Counted from the first letter of the stretch, positions 1 to 7,998 are shown. The stretch: 32,924 bases of DNA from an uncultured Prevotella sp. (GCA_900316295.1 ONCJ01000024.1:1-32924), one strand, 5' to 3'. Made by a program: numbers and translations. Notes: generated by a model not told the origin, from the sequence alone.

Positions 1-3
1 CCA

Positions 4-117
4 ACTTTGGGTCGTCTGTGCAAACTTTGGGTCGTTTTAGTACCAACTTTGGGTAAAAGTGTACCAACTTTGGGTCTAATTGTACCAACTTTGGGTCAAT
101 TTGTACCAACTTTGGGT
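4..117. repeat. Tandem array of about 21 bp, six copies
   Basis: The core ACTTTGGGT begins at 4, 24, 46, 67, 88 and 109, so the spacing is 20, 22, 21, 21 and 21 bp. The last four copies share the longer core ACCAACTTTGGGT and differ mainly in the linker. Because 21 is a multiple of three, one frame reads as a seven-residue repeat containing VPTLG and stays open to the left window edge. No credible start is visible, so I treat it as non-coding repeat. The array may extend left of the window. Confidence 0.85.
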
Positions 118-145
118 CAAATAGTTTACGCCATAGTCTCACGCA

Positions 146-365
146 CCTTACGCCGTACCCTTCGTGACCTTACGCCCTACCCTTCGTGACCTTAGGCTGT
201 ACCCTTCGTGACCTTACGCCCTAACCTCAGTGACCTTACGCCCTAACCTCCGTGACCTTACGCCCTAACCTCAGTGACCTTACGCCGTATCCTTCGTGAC
301 CTTACGCCGTATCCTTCGTGACCTTATGCTGTATCCTTCGTGACCTTATGCTGCAACTTATGTGA
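146..365. repeat. Tandem array of 22 bp, ten copies
   Basis: Ten consecutive units of exactly 22 bp start at 146, 168, 190, 212, 234, 256, 278, 300, 322 and 344. Each begins CCTTA or a close variant and ends GTGA. Two main versions occur: one with CGTACCCTTCG or CGTATCCTTCG in the middle and one with CCTAACCTCAG. The CCTAACC versions lie together at units 4-6, and the last two units drift to CCTTATGCTG. A diverged partial unit lies at about 125-145. No spacers separate the units and 22 is not a multiple of three, so this is neither CRISPR nor a coding repeat. No gene is seen in the first 460 bases. Confidence 0.9.
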
Positions 366-399
366 CAGCTTGTTCCTTTATATTTATTATCTCAATACG

Positions 400-429
400 T
401 TGTGAATTGCTAAAAATTTCGTATCTTTG
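400..429 (+). promoter_or_regulatory. Bacteroidota-type promoter ahead of the type III R-M locus
   Basis: TTG at 400-402 and TATCTTTG at 422-429 are separated by 19 nt, matching the -33/-7 layout of the Bacteroidota primary sigma factor. Transcription would start near 435, just before the XRE remnant, and run into mod and res. Confidence 0.7.
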
Positions 430-462
430 CACTGGTATAAACAACTAGTAAGAATATCATCG

Positions 463-594
463 AGGAAGTCAACATGTACTGTTAGCAAATGGTGTAGTAA
501 TACAACACAACCTGATTTGCAAACTTTGGACAAAATTGCCAAGTTGCTTGATGTTAATGTCAAAGAACTTTTAAACGATACCGAAAAGATTTAA
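463..594 (+). pseudogene. 3' remnant of an XRE-type HTH regulator
   Basis: The frame ending in TAA at 592-594 reads KSTCTVSKWCSNTTQPDLQ and then TLDKIAKLLDVNVKELL. This is the recognition-helix half and the following helices of a Cro/C1-type HTH protein. Family members begin about 20-25 residues earlier. Here the sequence upstream of about 463 no longer resembles the fold, and no ATG or GTG is in frame. The only in-frame TTG (427-429) lies inside the promoter -7 box. Small XRE genes often precede mod in Bacteroidota type III R-M loci, and this stop lies 4 nt before the mod start. The likely history is a 5' deletion of the locus regulator. Confidence 0.7.
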
Positions 595-598
595 TAAT

Positions 599-3079
599 AT
601 GGCTGCGATAAATGACTTGATTGCTCGAATTCAGGATCCTGAACTTCGTATGCGAATAGAGAAGGAGGTAAAGGATTTGACTAAACAAAAGAAATTTGGT
701 CTTGTATTTGAGAACCATATACCAGAAATGACCTTACTCTATGACTATCCTATTAGTCGTGGATGTAAAGTGATTTGCAAGTCAGATGATGACAAGAAGC
801 TCTCAGAGGATATTCTTTGGATGGTAATGAAAATAAACAAGGGAAAGGCTACTTGTGTACATACTGTTACGAATGAGGAACAGACTTTTGATATTTCTGA
901 GCTTATTTGTGTGGCCAAAAATGGCGAGCCTATTTATCCTTGTTTAAAGTTTGTTGACTCGGTTCAAAATGCACCTGATAGTGATTTGTGGCATACTCTT
1001 ATAGAGGCAGATAACTATCATGCTCTTCAGCTTCTTGCTTATCTTTATCCTGGTATGGTGGATTGTATATATATTGACCCTCCATATAATAGCGGCGCGA
1101 CAGATTGGAAGTATAACAACAACTATGTGGATGGAAATGATGGTTATCGTCATAGCAAATGGCTCGCTATGATGAAGAGCCGCCTGTTGCTTGCAAAGAA
1201 ACTACTTAATCCCAATGACTCTGTACTAATTATTACAATTGATGAAAAGGAATATATTCATCTGGGATGTTTATTGGAAGAGTTGTTCGTTGAGGCTGAG
1301 GGTGATAAAGAAAATGACTTCAAGGGCAGAGTATCTATACAAATGATAAGCAGTGTAATTGCCCAAAGTGGTGTAGCAAGAGCAAATTCTTTCTATAGAA
1401 CAAATGAGTTTATTTTCATTATTCAGTTGGGAAAAAGTTCTGTTCAAAAGTTGGTGCTATCTGATGAATGGCAACTTGGCAAAAAACAAAGCCAAGGAGC
1501 CAAAGGTATTGTATGGAACCAACTAAGAAGAACTGGAACTAATAGTATGCGTGAGGACAGACCCAATTTGTTCTATCCTATTATATTCAATCAAAGTGCG
1601 ACCTGTATAATTGATGTTGGGGAATCTTTACCAATTACAGAACATCCATCTTCCGTTTTGGAAAACAAAGATGGCCGTTTATACCTATGGCCTATACGTC
1701 CTGATGGAAGAGAGGGAAATTGGCAAATCGGACAAAGTGAGTTTAAAAACCGTCTATCAAAAGGTTATATTAAATGGGGTGAAATATTACAAACTGGCAT
1801 TTACTTGACTTTCTTAAAAAAAGGCAGTATAGGAAAAATTGAAAGAAATGAGGTTGAGGTTATTGGTCACGAACCTCTTAGTGGGACTGTTATAGTTGAT
1901 TCTACGGGTTATTCGCGCTCTTTTGTTCCAGGGACTCAATGGAATATAGCTACTCACGATGCTAGTTATAAAGGATCTCAGTTGTTAAATAAAATAATTG
2001 GTAATAGATTTGATTTCCCCAAATCACTTTATGCCGTTCATGACACAATAAGATTTTTTGTCGCCAACAAGCCTGATGCGCTAATTTTAGATTTCTTCGC
2101 TGGCTCTGGAACAACTCTCCATGCAGTTAATCTTATGAACAAGGAAGATGGAGGTCATCGACGTTGTATCATGGTTACAAATAATGAGGTGAGTGCAGAT
2201 GAGGAAACTGATTTCAGAGCAAGTGGTTTGCACAAGGGAGATGAAGACTGGGAGAAGTTTGGTATTGCTCGTTATGTTAATTGGCCAAGAACAAAATGTT
2301 CAATAGAGGGTATTGATGTTAATGGACAACCTATCAATGGCGAATATATTACTTCAAACACTCAAGAGGTTAAGCAGAAGCGTGTCATAAAACAATTATC
2401 TATAGACATTCCTGCTGGCAGTCAAGGCATCAATGTTAAGAAACAGATAGTGGCCCTTATCAACGATAAGAAAATGCCTCAGAACTCGGTTACTGCAGAA
2501 TGCCCTTATATTGTAAAAGAGGATGCTTCTACAGCAATCTTGTTTGACATAAATAGTTTTGACGATTTCTTTGATGAAATCCATGAAGATATAGAAACCA
2601 TTTACATTGTATCAACAAACAACAAAGCATTTAAAGCGGCAAAACGAGAACTTGATGAATTGCCAGAAAGAACAAAGACCATCCCTGTTACTTTCCCGAT
2701 GTCTGATGGTTTTGAGGACAATGCCGCATTCTATAAACTTACATTCTTAGACAAAGAGGCTGTTTCTTTAGGTACACAACTTGATAAGTTGTTGTCTATA
2801 CTCTGGATGAAAGCTGGTGCACATGGTGTCTGCCCTACTCATGTTGAAGGAGAATATGCAATTTTTCCAGAGAACAGGATGGCGATACTTATTGACGAGT
2901 ATGGTTTTGATGAACTGAAAGAAGAAATCGAACAGCATCCAGAAATAGAAACAGTTTACATTATAGACGATAGCGAAGATAATTATCGTGCATTAGCGGC
3001 TCAGTTGAATGTTAAAAACACCTATCAGCTCTATCGCGATTACCTTGATAACTTTAAAATTAACATAGAAAGAAGATAA
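599..3079 (+). CDS. mod: Type III restriction-modification DNA methyltransferase (Mod)
   Basis: Adenine-N6 DNA methyltransferase of a type III R-M system; Mod methylates one strand of an asymmetric site and supplies sequence recognition to the Mod-Res complex. The 826-residue protein carries catalytic motif IV DPPYNSG at residues 160-166 and the AdoMet-binding motif I FAGSGTT at 500-506. This order (IV before I, with a long target-recognition region between, about 240-480) defines the beta class to which type III Mod enzymes belong. The residues after motif IV (HSKWLAMMKSRL) are also typical. The ATG at 599 follows the XRE-remnant stop by 4 nt, and res begins 6 nt after the stop, so the genes form one operon. 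Base composition is clearly more AT-rich than in the genes after 7.5 kb. The recognition site cannot be read from sequence. Confidence 0.93.
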   Translation: MAAINDLIARIQDPELRMRIEKEVKDLTKQKKFGLVFENHIPEMTLLYDYPISRGCKVICKSDDDKKLSEDILWMVMKINKGKATCVHTVTNEEQTFDISELICVAKNGEPIYPCLKFVDSVQNAPDSDLWHTLIEADNYHALQLLAYLYPGMVDCIYIDPPYNSGATDWKYNNNYVDGNDGYRHSKWLAMMKSRLLLAKKLLNPNDSVLIITIDEKEYIHLGCLLEELFVEAEGDKENDFKGRVSIQMISSVIAQSGVARANSFYRTNEFIFIIQLGKSSVQKLVLSDEWQLGKKQSQGAKGIVWNQLRRTGTNSMREDRPNLFYPIIFNQSATCIIDVGESLPITEHPSSVLENKDGRLYLWPIRPDGREGNWQIGQSEFKNRLSKGYIKWGEILQTGIYLTFLKKGSIGKIERNEVEVIGHEPLSGTVIVDSTGYSRSFVPGTQWNIATHDASYKGSQLLNKIIGNRFDFPKSLYAVHDTIRFFVANKPDALILDFFAGSGTTLHAVNLMNKEDGGHRRCIMVTNNEVSADEETDFRASGLHKGDEDWEKFGIARYVNWPRTKCSIEGIDVNGQPINGEYITSNTQEVKQKRVIKQLSIDIPAGSQGINVKKQIVALINDKKMPQNSVTAECPYIVKEDASTAILFDINSFDDFFDEIHEDIETIYIVSTNNKAFKAAKRELDELPERTKTIPVTFPMSDGFEDNAAFYKLTFLDKEAVSLGTQLDKLLSILWMKAGAHGVCPTHVEGEYAIFPENRMAILIDEYGFDELKEEIEQHPEIETVYIIDDSEDNYRALAAQLNVKNTYQLYRDYLDNFKINIERR

Positions 3080-3085
3080 AGGCTT

Positions 3086-5611
3086 ATGTTAGTAGATTTA
3101 TTTGATTTTCAACAGAAAGCGCTTGACGAATTACGAGAGCGACAACAGAAAGCGCAACGCAGATATATACAAGATGGTGATAAACACATCATCCCCTTTA
3201 CGGCTCCAACTGGTGCTGGTAAAACGATTATCATGTCAGCATTTATCGAAGCTCTCTATTGCGGCGATACTCATCAAGGGGCACAAAATGATGCTATTGT
3301 CCTATGGATTAGTGATTCCCCTGAGTTAAACGAACAGAGCAAGATGAAACTCTATGCCAAGGCTGATAAACTGATGATGCGTCCGGTTGTAACCATTGAC
3401 GAGAAGGGTTTTAAATCAGACAAGTTACAACCTGGCACTATATACTTCGTAAATACTCAGAAATTTGGAGCAAACAGTAATCTCATCAAGTACAGCAACG
3501 ATAGGAACTACACAGGTTGGGACTTCATGCGTAATACTGTAGAGGAATATGGAGAGAAACTTGTTGTCATCATTGACGAGGCTCACAGAGGCGCAAAGAC
3601 AGATCAGATGGAACAAATGTCTATCATGCAGAAGTTCATACTTGGTTCTGCTGCTGACAATATGCCGTCAATGCCTTTAGTAATTGGTATGAGTGCTACC
3701 CTCGAAAGATTCCAGTCACTGGCAAATAATTCCGATTCAACTCAAATGCCAAAGGTGGAGGTTACTCCAGATGAAGTGCGCGAATCTGGTTTGCTGAAAG
3801 ATAAAATAAACATTCATCACCCCAACGACGGTGAGGCTTTTGCCGAAATGACCTATCTGGCGCAAGCGGCAAAAGAGTGGATGGATAAATGTAAACATTG
3901 GGAGGCATACAAACAGCATGAGAATGTAGATGTTTGTCCTGCTCTGGTTGTTCAAGTAAAGAATGGCAAGAATGGAGTAGTGTCTGAGACCGACCTTGAC
4001 GAATGCATCCGCCAGATAGAGTCGAATGCAGGAGTTTCGTTGCGACCAGGTGAGGTGGTGCATACATTCAATAATGGTGAGGTAATCAACATGAATGGTC
4101 TTGAAGTGAGATACCTTGACCCTTCACGAATTTCAGAGAACAAGGATGTTAGAGTGATATTCTTCAAAGATAATCTCTCAACAGGTTGGGATTGTCCACG
4201 CGCAGAGACCATGATGTCTTTTAAGGTAGCTACAGGTTATACTAACATTGCGCAGTTGCTCGGGCGAATGGTGCGAACACCTTTGCAGAAACGGATAGAA
4301 ACAGACGATACACTGAATGAAGTAAATCTATATCTGCCAAACTTCAATTCAGTGACGGTTGAAAGAGTAAAACGTGAGCTGGAAGGTGTTATTCCTACGA
4401 ATGTCGAAACTCATCCTAAAGAGAAACAAATACTTGAACTTCGAGGAGATCTGCCTTGTGGTATTTCACGTCAGGAGGTCTTTGAGGCTATCAACGATGC
4501 ACAGATTGATTCCTACGCTATACCAAAGAAGGGTATTACAAACTATAGAACTGCACTTTTCAAGTTGTGCCATCTCTTGGTTAGAACGCGACTTTGTCGA
4601 AATGCAACTAAGGATTTGCTTGCGGATATTGTAAGCAAAATAGCCTCATATATTCAACTGTTGGAAGACAACGGACAATATGAGCAGACTATGAATAGTG
4701 TTCGTGTGATGAATGATATGATAGTGTCACTTGATGCGTTGGGAACAATTATTACTGATGAAAAAGATGGAAGTTCTTTTGAACTAAAAGATACCGACAT
4801 CTACAATTGGAGTGAGAACGTTGAAGCACAGTTTGGACGTGATGGCGTCCTGACTGCCTATCGACAAAAGAGGGCTGGAGAATATGACAATACAGATTTA
4901 CGTCTTCACTTTATACTCTATGTCTATGACCAAACCTGCAAAGAGCAACTTGACGCATTCTGCAAGGCAAAGTTTCATGAGTATGTTGACAGGTATCGCC
5001 ACGACATTGAGTCGCGTGGTGAGGCTGAGAAGCGTGAGTTCGAGAAGATTGTAAAAGCGCATGTTTCAACCCAACCATTCGATTTGTGCTTGCCTGACTT
5101 AATAGTTACAAGCAAGAATCCTGATGGTCAAATCTATAAAGACCATCTGTATTGTGATGGTGCGGGCAACGCTGTGTTCAAACTTGACACATGGGAGGAT
5201 GATGTTCTTCAGGCAGAAAGACAGAAGGAAGGATTTGTCTGTTGGTTGCGAAATATTCCAAACAAGGAATCATCACTTTGCATTCAATATAAATCAGGTA
5301 CGGAATTAAAGCCTCTATTTCCAGATTTTATTATTGTTAGGAAGGTGAATGATAAGTTTGAATTTTCCGTGCTTGAACCTCATTTTACAGGGTATGCTGA
5401 CTCTGTTCCTAAGCTAAAAGGTATGGCTGAATATTCTGAACGTTGTACTTCCGTAGGGCGTAATGAAATGCTACGTGTTGTAGAGTCTCCTTCTGGAAAG
5501 AAAATTCAAACCATAAATGTCGCATTTTCAGCAGTTCGAAATGTAGTCTATTTGTTGAATGACCATGATGAATTAAATAATTTGTTCATTAGATTCAACG
5601 ATCAAATATAG
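3086..5611 (+). CDS. res: Type III restriction enzyme, helicase-nuclease subunit (Res)
   Basis: DEAD/DEAH-family ATPase and endonuclease subunit that works with Mod to cut unmethylated DNA. The 841 residues contain a Walker A motif TGAGKT with K46, DEAH at 164-167, a motif III-like GMSAT, and a motif VI-like QLLGRMVRTP near 390. The C-terminal part has the nuclease signature PDFIIV at 746 followed by VLEPH at about 762-766, so the PD-(D/E)xK lysine position is His. As I recall, this variant is common in related helicase-nucleases, so I do not take it as inactivation. The protein is shorter than EcoP15I Res (about 970 aa). It starts 6 nt after mod. No frameshift or internal stop is seen, so the system looks complete. 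Confidence 0.9.
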   Translation: MLVDLFDFQQKALDELRERQQKAQRRYIQDGDKHIIPFTAPTGAGKTIIMSAFIEALYCGDTHQGAQNDAIVLWISDSPELNEQSKMKLYAKADKLMMRPVVTIDEKGFKSDKLQPGTIYFVNTQKFGANSNLIKYSNDRNYTGWDFMRNTVEEYGEKLVVIIDEAHRGAKTDQMEQMSIMQKFILGSAADNMPSMPLVIGMSATLERFQSLANNSDSTQMPKVEVTPDEVRESGLLKDKINIHHPNDGEAFAEMTYLAQAAKEWMDKCKHWEAYKQHENVDVCPALVVQVKNGKNGVVSETDLDECIRQIESNAGVSLRPGEVVHTFNNGEVINMNGLEVRYLDPSRISENKDVRVIFFKDNLSTGWDCPRAETMMSFKVATGYTNIAQLLGRMVRTPLQKRIETDDTLNEVNLYLPNFNSVTVERVKRELEGVIPTNVETHPKEKQILELRGDLPCGISRQEVFEAINDAQIDSYAIPKKGITNYRTALFKLCHLLVRTRLCRNATKDLLADIVSKIASYIQLLEDNGQYEQTMNSVRVMNDMIVSLDALGTIITDEKDGSSFELKDTDIYNWSENVEAQFGRDGVLTAYRQKRAGEYDNTDLRLHFILYVYDQTCKEQLDAFCKAKFHEYVDRYRHDIESRGEAEKREFEKIVKAHVSTQPFDLCLPDLIVTSKNPDGQIYKDHLYCDGAGNAVFKLDTWEDDVLQAERQKEGFVCWLRNIPNKESSLCIQYKSGTELKPLFPDFIIVRKVNDKFEFSVLEPHFTGYADSVPKLKGMAEYSERCTSVGRNEMLRVVESPSGKKIQTINVAFSAVRNVVYLLNDHDELNNLFIRFNDQI

Positions 5612-5681
5612 TATTATTGTTAAATCTATGCAAGTGTATTAACTACCAAATGGAAGAATATTATTTCATAAATAGATTGTC

Positions 5682-6524
5682 ATGACCATTCAAGAATTCG
5701 ACTTATTCAAGGCAGTCAATATAGTTGCCGATTTCGCAGATTGGGACACGACGGCAAGATTAAATCATTCTTTAAGAGCATACTGCAATTATGATGACAG
5801 TGAATTCTTACCATACGAAACATTATTAGGCAAGACGATGAACATAATGTCTGGGATAATTTCGTCATTATCTTATATGCATCTCTCCATCTATCAAATA
5901 TCACATCAAGATTTGAATGAAGAGTTGGAGATAGAGGGATATACAGAATATGACCTATATCGTTACCACTATATTGTTTTCAGTCACTCAGTAGCATTAT
6001 TACAGGATTTAATGTTCAAGCTGACAGCAGAAATTTTCTGTTTGAATGTACCCCAAAGAATGATTGGATGGAAAAAGCTTGAGAAAGAGCTAAAGAAATA
6101 CAACTTAATAAATATCAAACAAATACTTGAAGATTTCTATAAATGTTTTTCAAAGCATATAGACAAGCGAAACGGATTCTCTCATGAGGGCCTGCTGACA
6201 TATAATGCTTTAGATAACTATTACATGACATATATATGGACTAACTCACACACCATTGATGAAAAGAAAGAAAACCTGTACCCTCAATATACAAAAGGGT
6301 CAAATGATAATGTTGAGTTGCTAAAAAAGACAAAGGAAAACTTTATCAATGAATTAAAACTGTTAGCAACTGAAGCAGAATCCTATGTGATATCATTATG
6401 TGATATGTGTTTCCCAAAACTGTTAGATCAAGTTGATATAGACTTTTTTATAGAACATGGTGACAATCTTAAGAAACTAAATAACAAGCCACTTAACAGA
6501 CACTTAGAAGAATTAGGTATCTAA
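5682..6524 (+). CDS. HEPN-motif protein, possible defence RNase
   Basis: I do not recognise a named family with certainty. The 280-residue protein is mostly helical by composition and carries R163-N-G-F-S-H168 inside DKRNGFSHEG. This fits the R-(N/D/H)-x3-H signature of HEPN domains, many of which are metal-independent RNases in toxin-antitoxin, abortive-infection and CRISPR-linked systems. Helices before the motif (for example ALLQDLMFKLTAEIF near 105-120) suit the HEPN bundle; it may belong to the Cthe_2314-like HEPN group. No signal peptide or membrane segment is seen. The gene lies 70 bp after res on the same strand, with the same AT-rich composition, and is followed 14 bp later by a broken small gene. 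Defence context supports an immune role, which is inference. Confidence 0.55.
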   Translation: MTIQEFDLFKAVNIVADFADWDTTARLNHSLRAYCNYDDSEFLPYETLLGKTMNIMSGIISSLSYMHLSIYQISHQDLNEELEIEGYTEYDLYRYHYIVFSHSVALLQDLMFKLTAEIFCLNVPQRMIGWKKLEKELKKYNLINIKQILEDFYKCFSKHIDKRNGFSHEGLLTYNALDNYYMTYIWTNSHTIDEKKENLYPQYTKGSNDNVELLKKTKENFINELKLLATEAESYVISLCDMCFPKLLDQVDIDFFIEHGDNLKKLNNKPLNRHLEELGI

Positions 6525-6538
6525 ATATGATATGAAAT

Positions 6539-6915
6539 ATGATAGACAATAAGGTTAAAAACAGAATTATTGGATACCAGCAAGTGTTGATGAAGATTTT
6601 CATGACTCAACAATCTTGTATATCAACTATAGCCCAGGAGATTACTATGGACAAGCTGATATAGCATTAAAGATATGGAGCCATGAGAATGATGAAACTC
6701 ATGACATCATTGTTGTATTCCATCTTGAAGATATTAGAGAGTTTCACGTTGACAATCAGACTTGCAATTTTACTACTTGTTTGACTATTGAAGAAAATGA
6801 CTCACAACAGATTGACTTTTGGAAAGGCTGCATGGACTTTCTGCTGGATGAAATTGGTGTCCGTATTTCTGCACGGATTATTTCAATAGTTTCTGTTGAA
6901 CCTTTTGAAGAATAA
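6539..6915 (+). pseudogene. Small hypothetical gene with a probable 1-base frameshift
   Basis: An ATG at 6539 opens a frame that stops after about 40 codons, while a longer frame ending at 6915 has no ATG, GTG or TTG before the TTG at 6616, because a stop lies at 6556-6558. One extra A in the A-run at 6557-6561 would join them into a 125-residue ORF starting MIDNKVKKQNYWIPASVDED. The joined region reads like continuous protein, so loss of one A (real or a sequencing error) is the simplest explanation. The C-terminal part (IALKIWSHEND, VVFHLEDIREFHVDN, WKGCMDFLLDEIG) is acidic and of unknown function. It follows the HEPN gene by 14 bp, so it may be its partner. Translation from TTG 6616 (99 aa) is the alternative. 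Confidence 0.55.
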
Positions 6916-6970
6916 TAGCTAATTCATTTTTTCAAGATTTACTATCGATTTGTTGTGATATGAAGAAAAA

Positions 6971-7117
6971 ATGATTATTAAATTTGGAATATATCGAACA
7001 AATTACTCACCAAGATTTTTTAAACATTTAGGCGATATGGAAGAACAAAACGAAAACTTAACACTTGCTTTTAATGAAAGTATAGACAAAAAATATATGA
7101 TAAAATTTGGAGGTTAA
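6971..7117 (+). CDS. Possible 48-residue hypothetical protein
   Basis: ATG at 6971 opens a 48-codon frame ending in TAA at 7115-7117. The product starts MIIKFGIYRTNYSPRF and ends KKYMIKFGG. I recognise no family. It lies in the AT-rich gap between the frameshifted gene and tRNA-Cys, where open frames of this length can arise by chance, and it overlaps the -33 region of the tRNA promoter. It could be a remnant of a longer gene. Confidence 0.3.
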   Translation: MIIKFGIYRTNYSPRFFKHLGDMEEQNENLTLAFNESIDKKYMIKFGG

Positions 7118-7137
7118 ACGAAAATACATTACCTTTG
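7106..7137 (+). promoter_or_regulatory. Promoter of tRNA-Cys
   Basis: TTTG at 7106-7109 and TACCTTTG at 7130-7137 are separated by 20 nt. This is a near-consensus Bacteroidota promoter ending 18 nt before the mature tRNA. Confidence 0.75.
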
Positions 7138-7155
7138 CACTCGCTTTATGACTTT

Positions 7156-7227
7156 GGTGCCTTGGATGAGTGGCTTAGTCAACGGTCTGCAAAACCGTCT
7201 ACGGCGGTTCGAATCCGCCAGGCACCT
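7156..7227 (+). tRNA. tRNA-Cys (anticodon GCA)
   Basis: A cloverleaf can be drawn by eye. The acceptor stem GGTGCCT (7156-7162) pairs with AGGCACC (7220-7226), and the discriminator T at 7227 is usual for Cys. The anticodon arm is ACGGT-CTGCAAA-ACCGT, giving anticodon GCA. The T arm is GGCGG-TTCGAAT-CCGCC. CCA is not encoded. The gene has its own promoter and a terminator 34 nt downstream, so it is a single-gene unit at the boundary between the AT-rich accessory part and the core. Confidence 0.95.
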
Positions 7228-7260
7228 CAAAGAAATGCAAACAGAAAATAGTGTAAGGAG

Positions 7261-7294
7261 AGAGGAGTAGCTGTGATAGTTACTCCTCTTTTTT
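7261..7294 (+). terminator. Intrinsic terminator after tRNA-Cys
   Basis: GAGGAGTA (7262-7269) pairs with TACTCCTC (7281-7288) around an 11-nt loop, followed by six T residues (7289-7294). Confidence 0.85.
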
Positions 7295-7362
7295 ATTTCA
7301 TAAATAGACGTGAATTATATTCCCTATAGGAGTAGAGATTGAAGAAGTAAAACATTTGTCCT

Positions 7363-7397
7363 TAACTCCTTTAACTCCCTTAACTCCTTTAACTCCT
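7363..7397. repeat. 9-bp tandem repeat TTAACTCC(n), four copies
   Basis: TTAACTCC begins at 7363, 7372, 7381 and 7390. The unit is the reverse complement of the GGAGTTAAA array at 8683-8718, so the two arrays flank the DUF4494-yggS pair in inverted orientation. No gene is seen between the tRNA terminator and 7507. Confidence 0.85.
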
Positions 7398-7459
7398 CTC
7401 AACTTGCGAAAGTTGAGTAAATATTTGTTGTTTCTATTTCTTATTTGAAAATAAAACAG

Positions 7460-7467
7460 TATCTTTG
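7460..7467 (+). promoter_or_regulatory. -7 element of the DUF4494 gene promoter
   Basis: TATCTTTG at 7460-7467 matches the Bacteroidota -7 box and lies 39 nt before the ATG at 7507. No TTTG is at the ideal distance upstream, so only this half is clear. Its position also argues against the earlier in-frame TTG at 7465 as the start codon. Confidence 0.6.
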
Positions 7468-7506
7468 TCGGCAATTATCCAATATAATATAACAAAAAAC
7501 AGAACA

Positions 7507-7953
7507 ATGAGAAGTAAGACATCATTATGGTTTGAAACCAAGGTGAAATATGACAAGACGATGGAGGACGGACAGCCTAAGAAGGTGATTGAGAGCTACG
7601 TGGTGGAGGCGATGAGCTTCGGCGAGGCTGAGGAGAAGATCACTGAGGAGATGTCGGCATATATCAGTGGCGAGTTCGACGTGAAGGCTATCACCCCGAC
7701 AACTTATGGCGAGATATTCTTCTCGGAGAACACTAACGACGACCGCTGGTATAAGACGAAACTGCAGTTTATCACCATCGACGAGAAGACGGAGAAGGAG
7801 AAGCGCTCAAACGCATATTATCTGGTACAGGCGGCTTCGCTCAACGGTGCGGTGAAGAACATTGAGGAGGTGATGGGCACGACGATGATTGACTATGTCA
7901 TCGCTGCCATCAATGAGACGAAAATAATGGACGTGATTGAGCACGGTGCGTAG
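7507..7953 (+). CDS. DUF4494 family protein
   Basis: A 148-residue soluble protein of the DUF4494 family, which is widespread in Bacteroidota and has no established function. Features recalled for the family are visible: WFETKVKYDK near the start, then VVEAMSFGEAEEKI, ISGEFDV, RWYKTKLQFITIDEKTEKEK in two blocks, YYLVQAASL and a terminal IMDVIEHG. There is no signal peptide or membrane segment. I chose ATG 7507 because the only earlier start in frame (TTG 7465) lies inside the -7 box. yggS follows after 45 bp of T-rich 7-bp repeats and dnaB after that, a neighbourhood that suggests co-transcription but gives no function. Confidence 0.85.
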   Translation: MRSKTSLWFETKVKYDKTMEDGQPKKVIESYVVEAMSFGEAEEKITEEMSAYISGEFDVKAITPTTYGEIFFSENTNDDRWYKTKLQFITIDEKTEKEKRSNAYYLVQAASLNGAVKNIEEVMGTTMIDYVIAAINETKIMDVIEHGA

Positions 7954-7956
7954 TTG

Positions 7957-7984
7957 TTTTTAGTTTTTAGTTTTTAGTTTTTAG
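7957..7984. repeat. 7-bp tandem repeat TTTTTAG, four copies
   Basis: Four exact copies of TTTTTAG fill the spacer between the DUF4494 gene and yggS. The same heptamer reappears inverted before the SGNH hydrolase gene (10431-10458) and, less regularly, at about 14935-14963 before cimA. Confidence 0.85.
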
Positions 7985-7998
7985 TTTTACGGGAAAAA

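Noticed and set aside
7-189. 60-residue protein with VPTLG repeats
   Set aside because: Start codon is only a TTG inside the repeat, and the C-terminal part runs into the unrelated 22-bp array.
1-365. CRISPR array
   Set aside because: Units of 21 and 22 bp are contiguous without unique spacers, and no cas gene is nearby.
5375-5383. Inactive nuclease in Res because the PD-(D/E)xK lysine is His
   Set aside because: I recall the EPH form as common in related helicase-nucleases, and the rest of the protein is intact.
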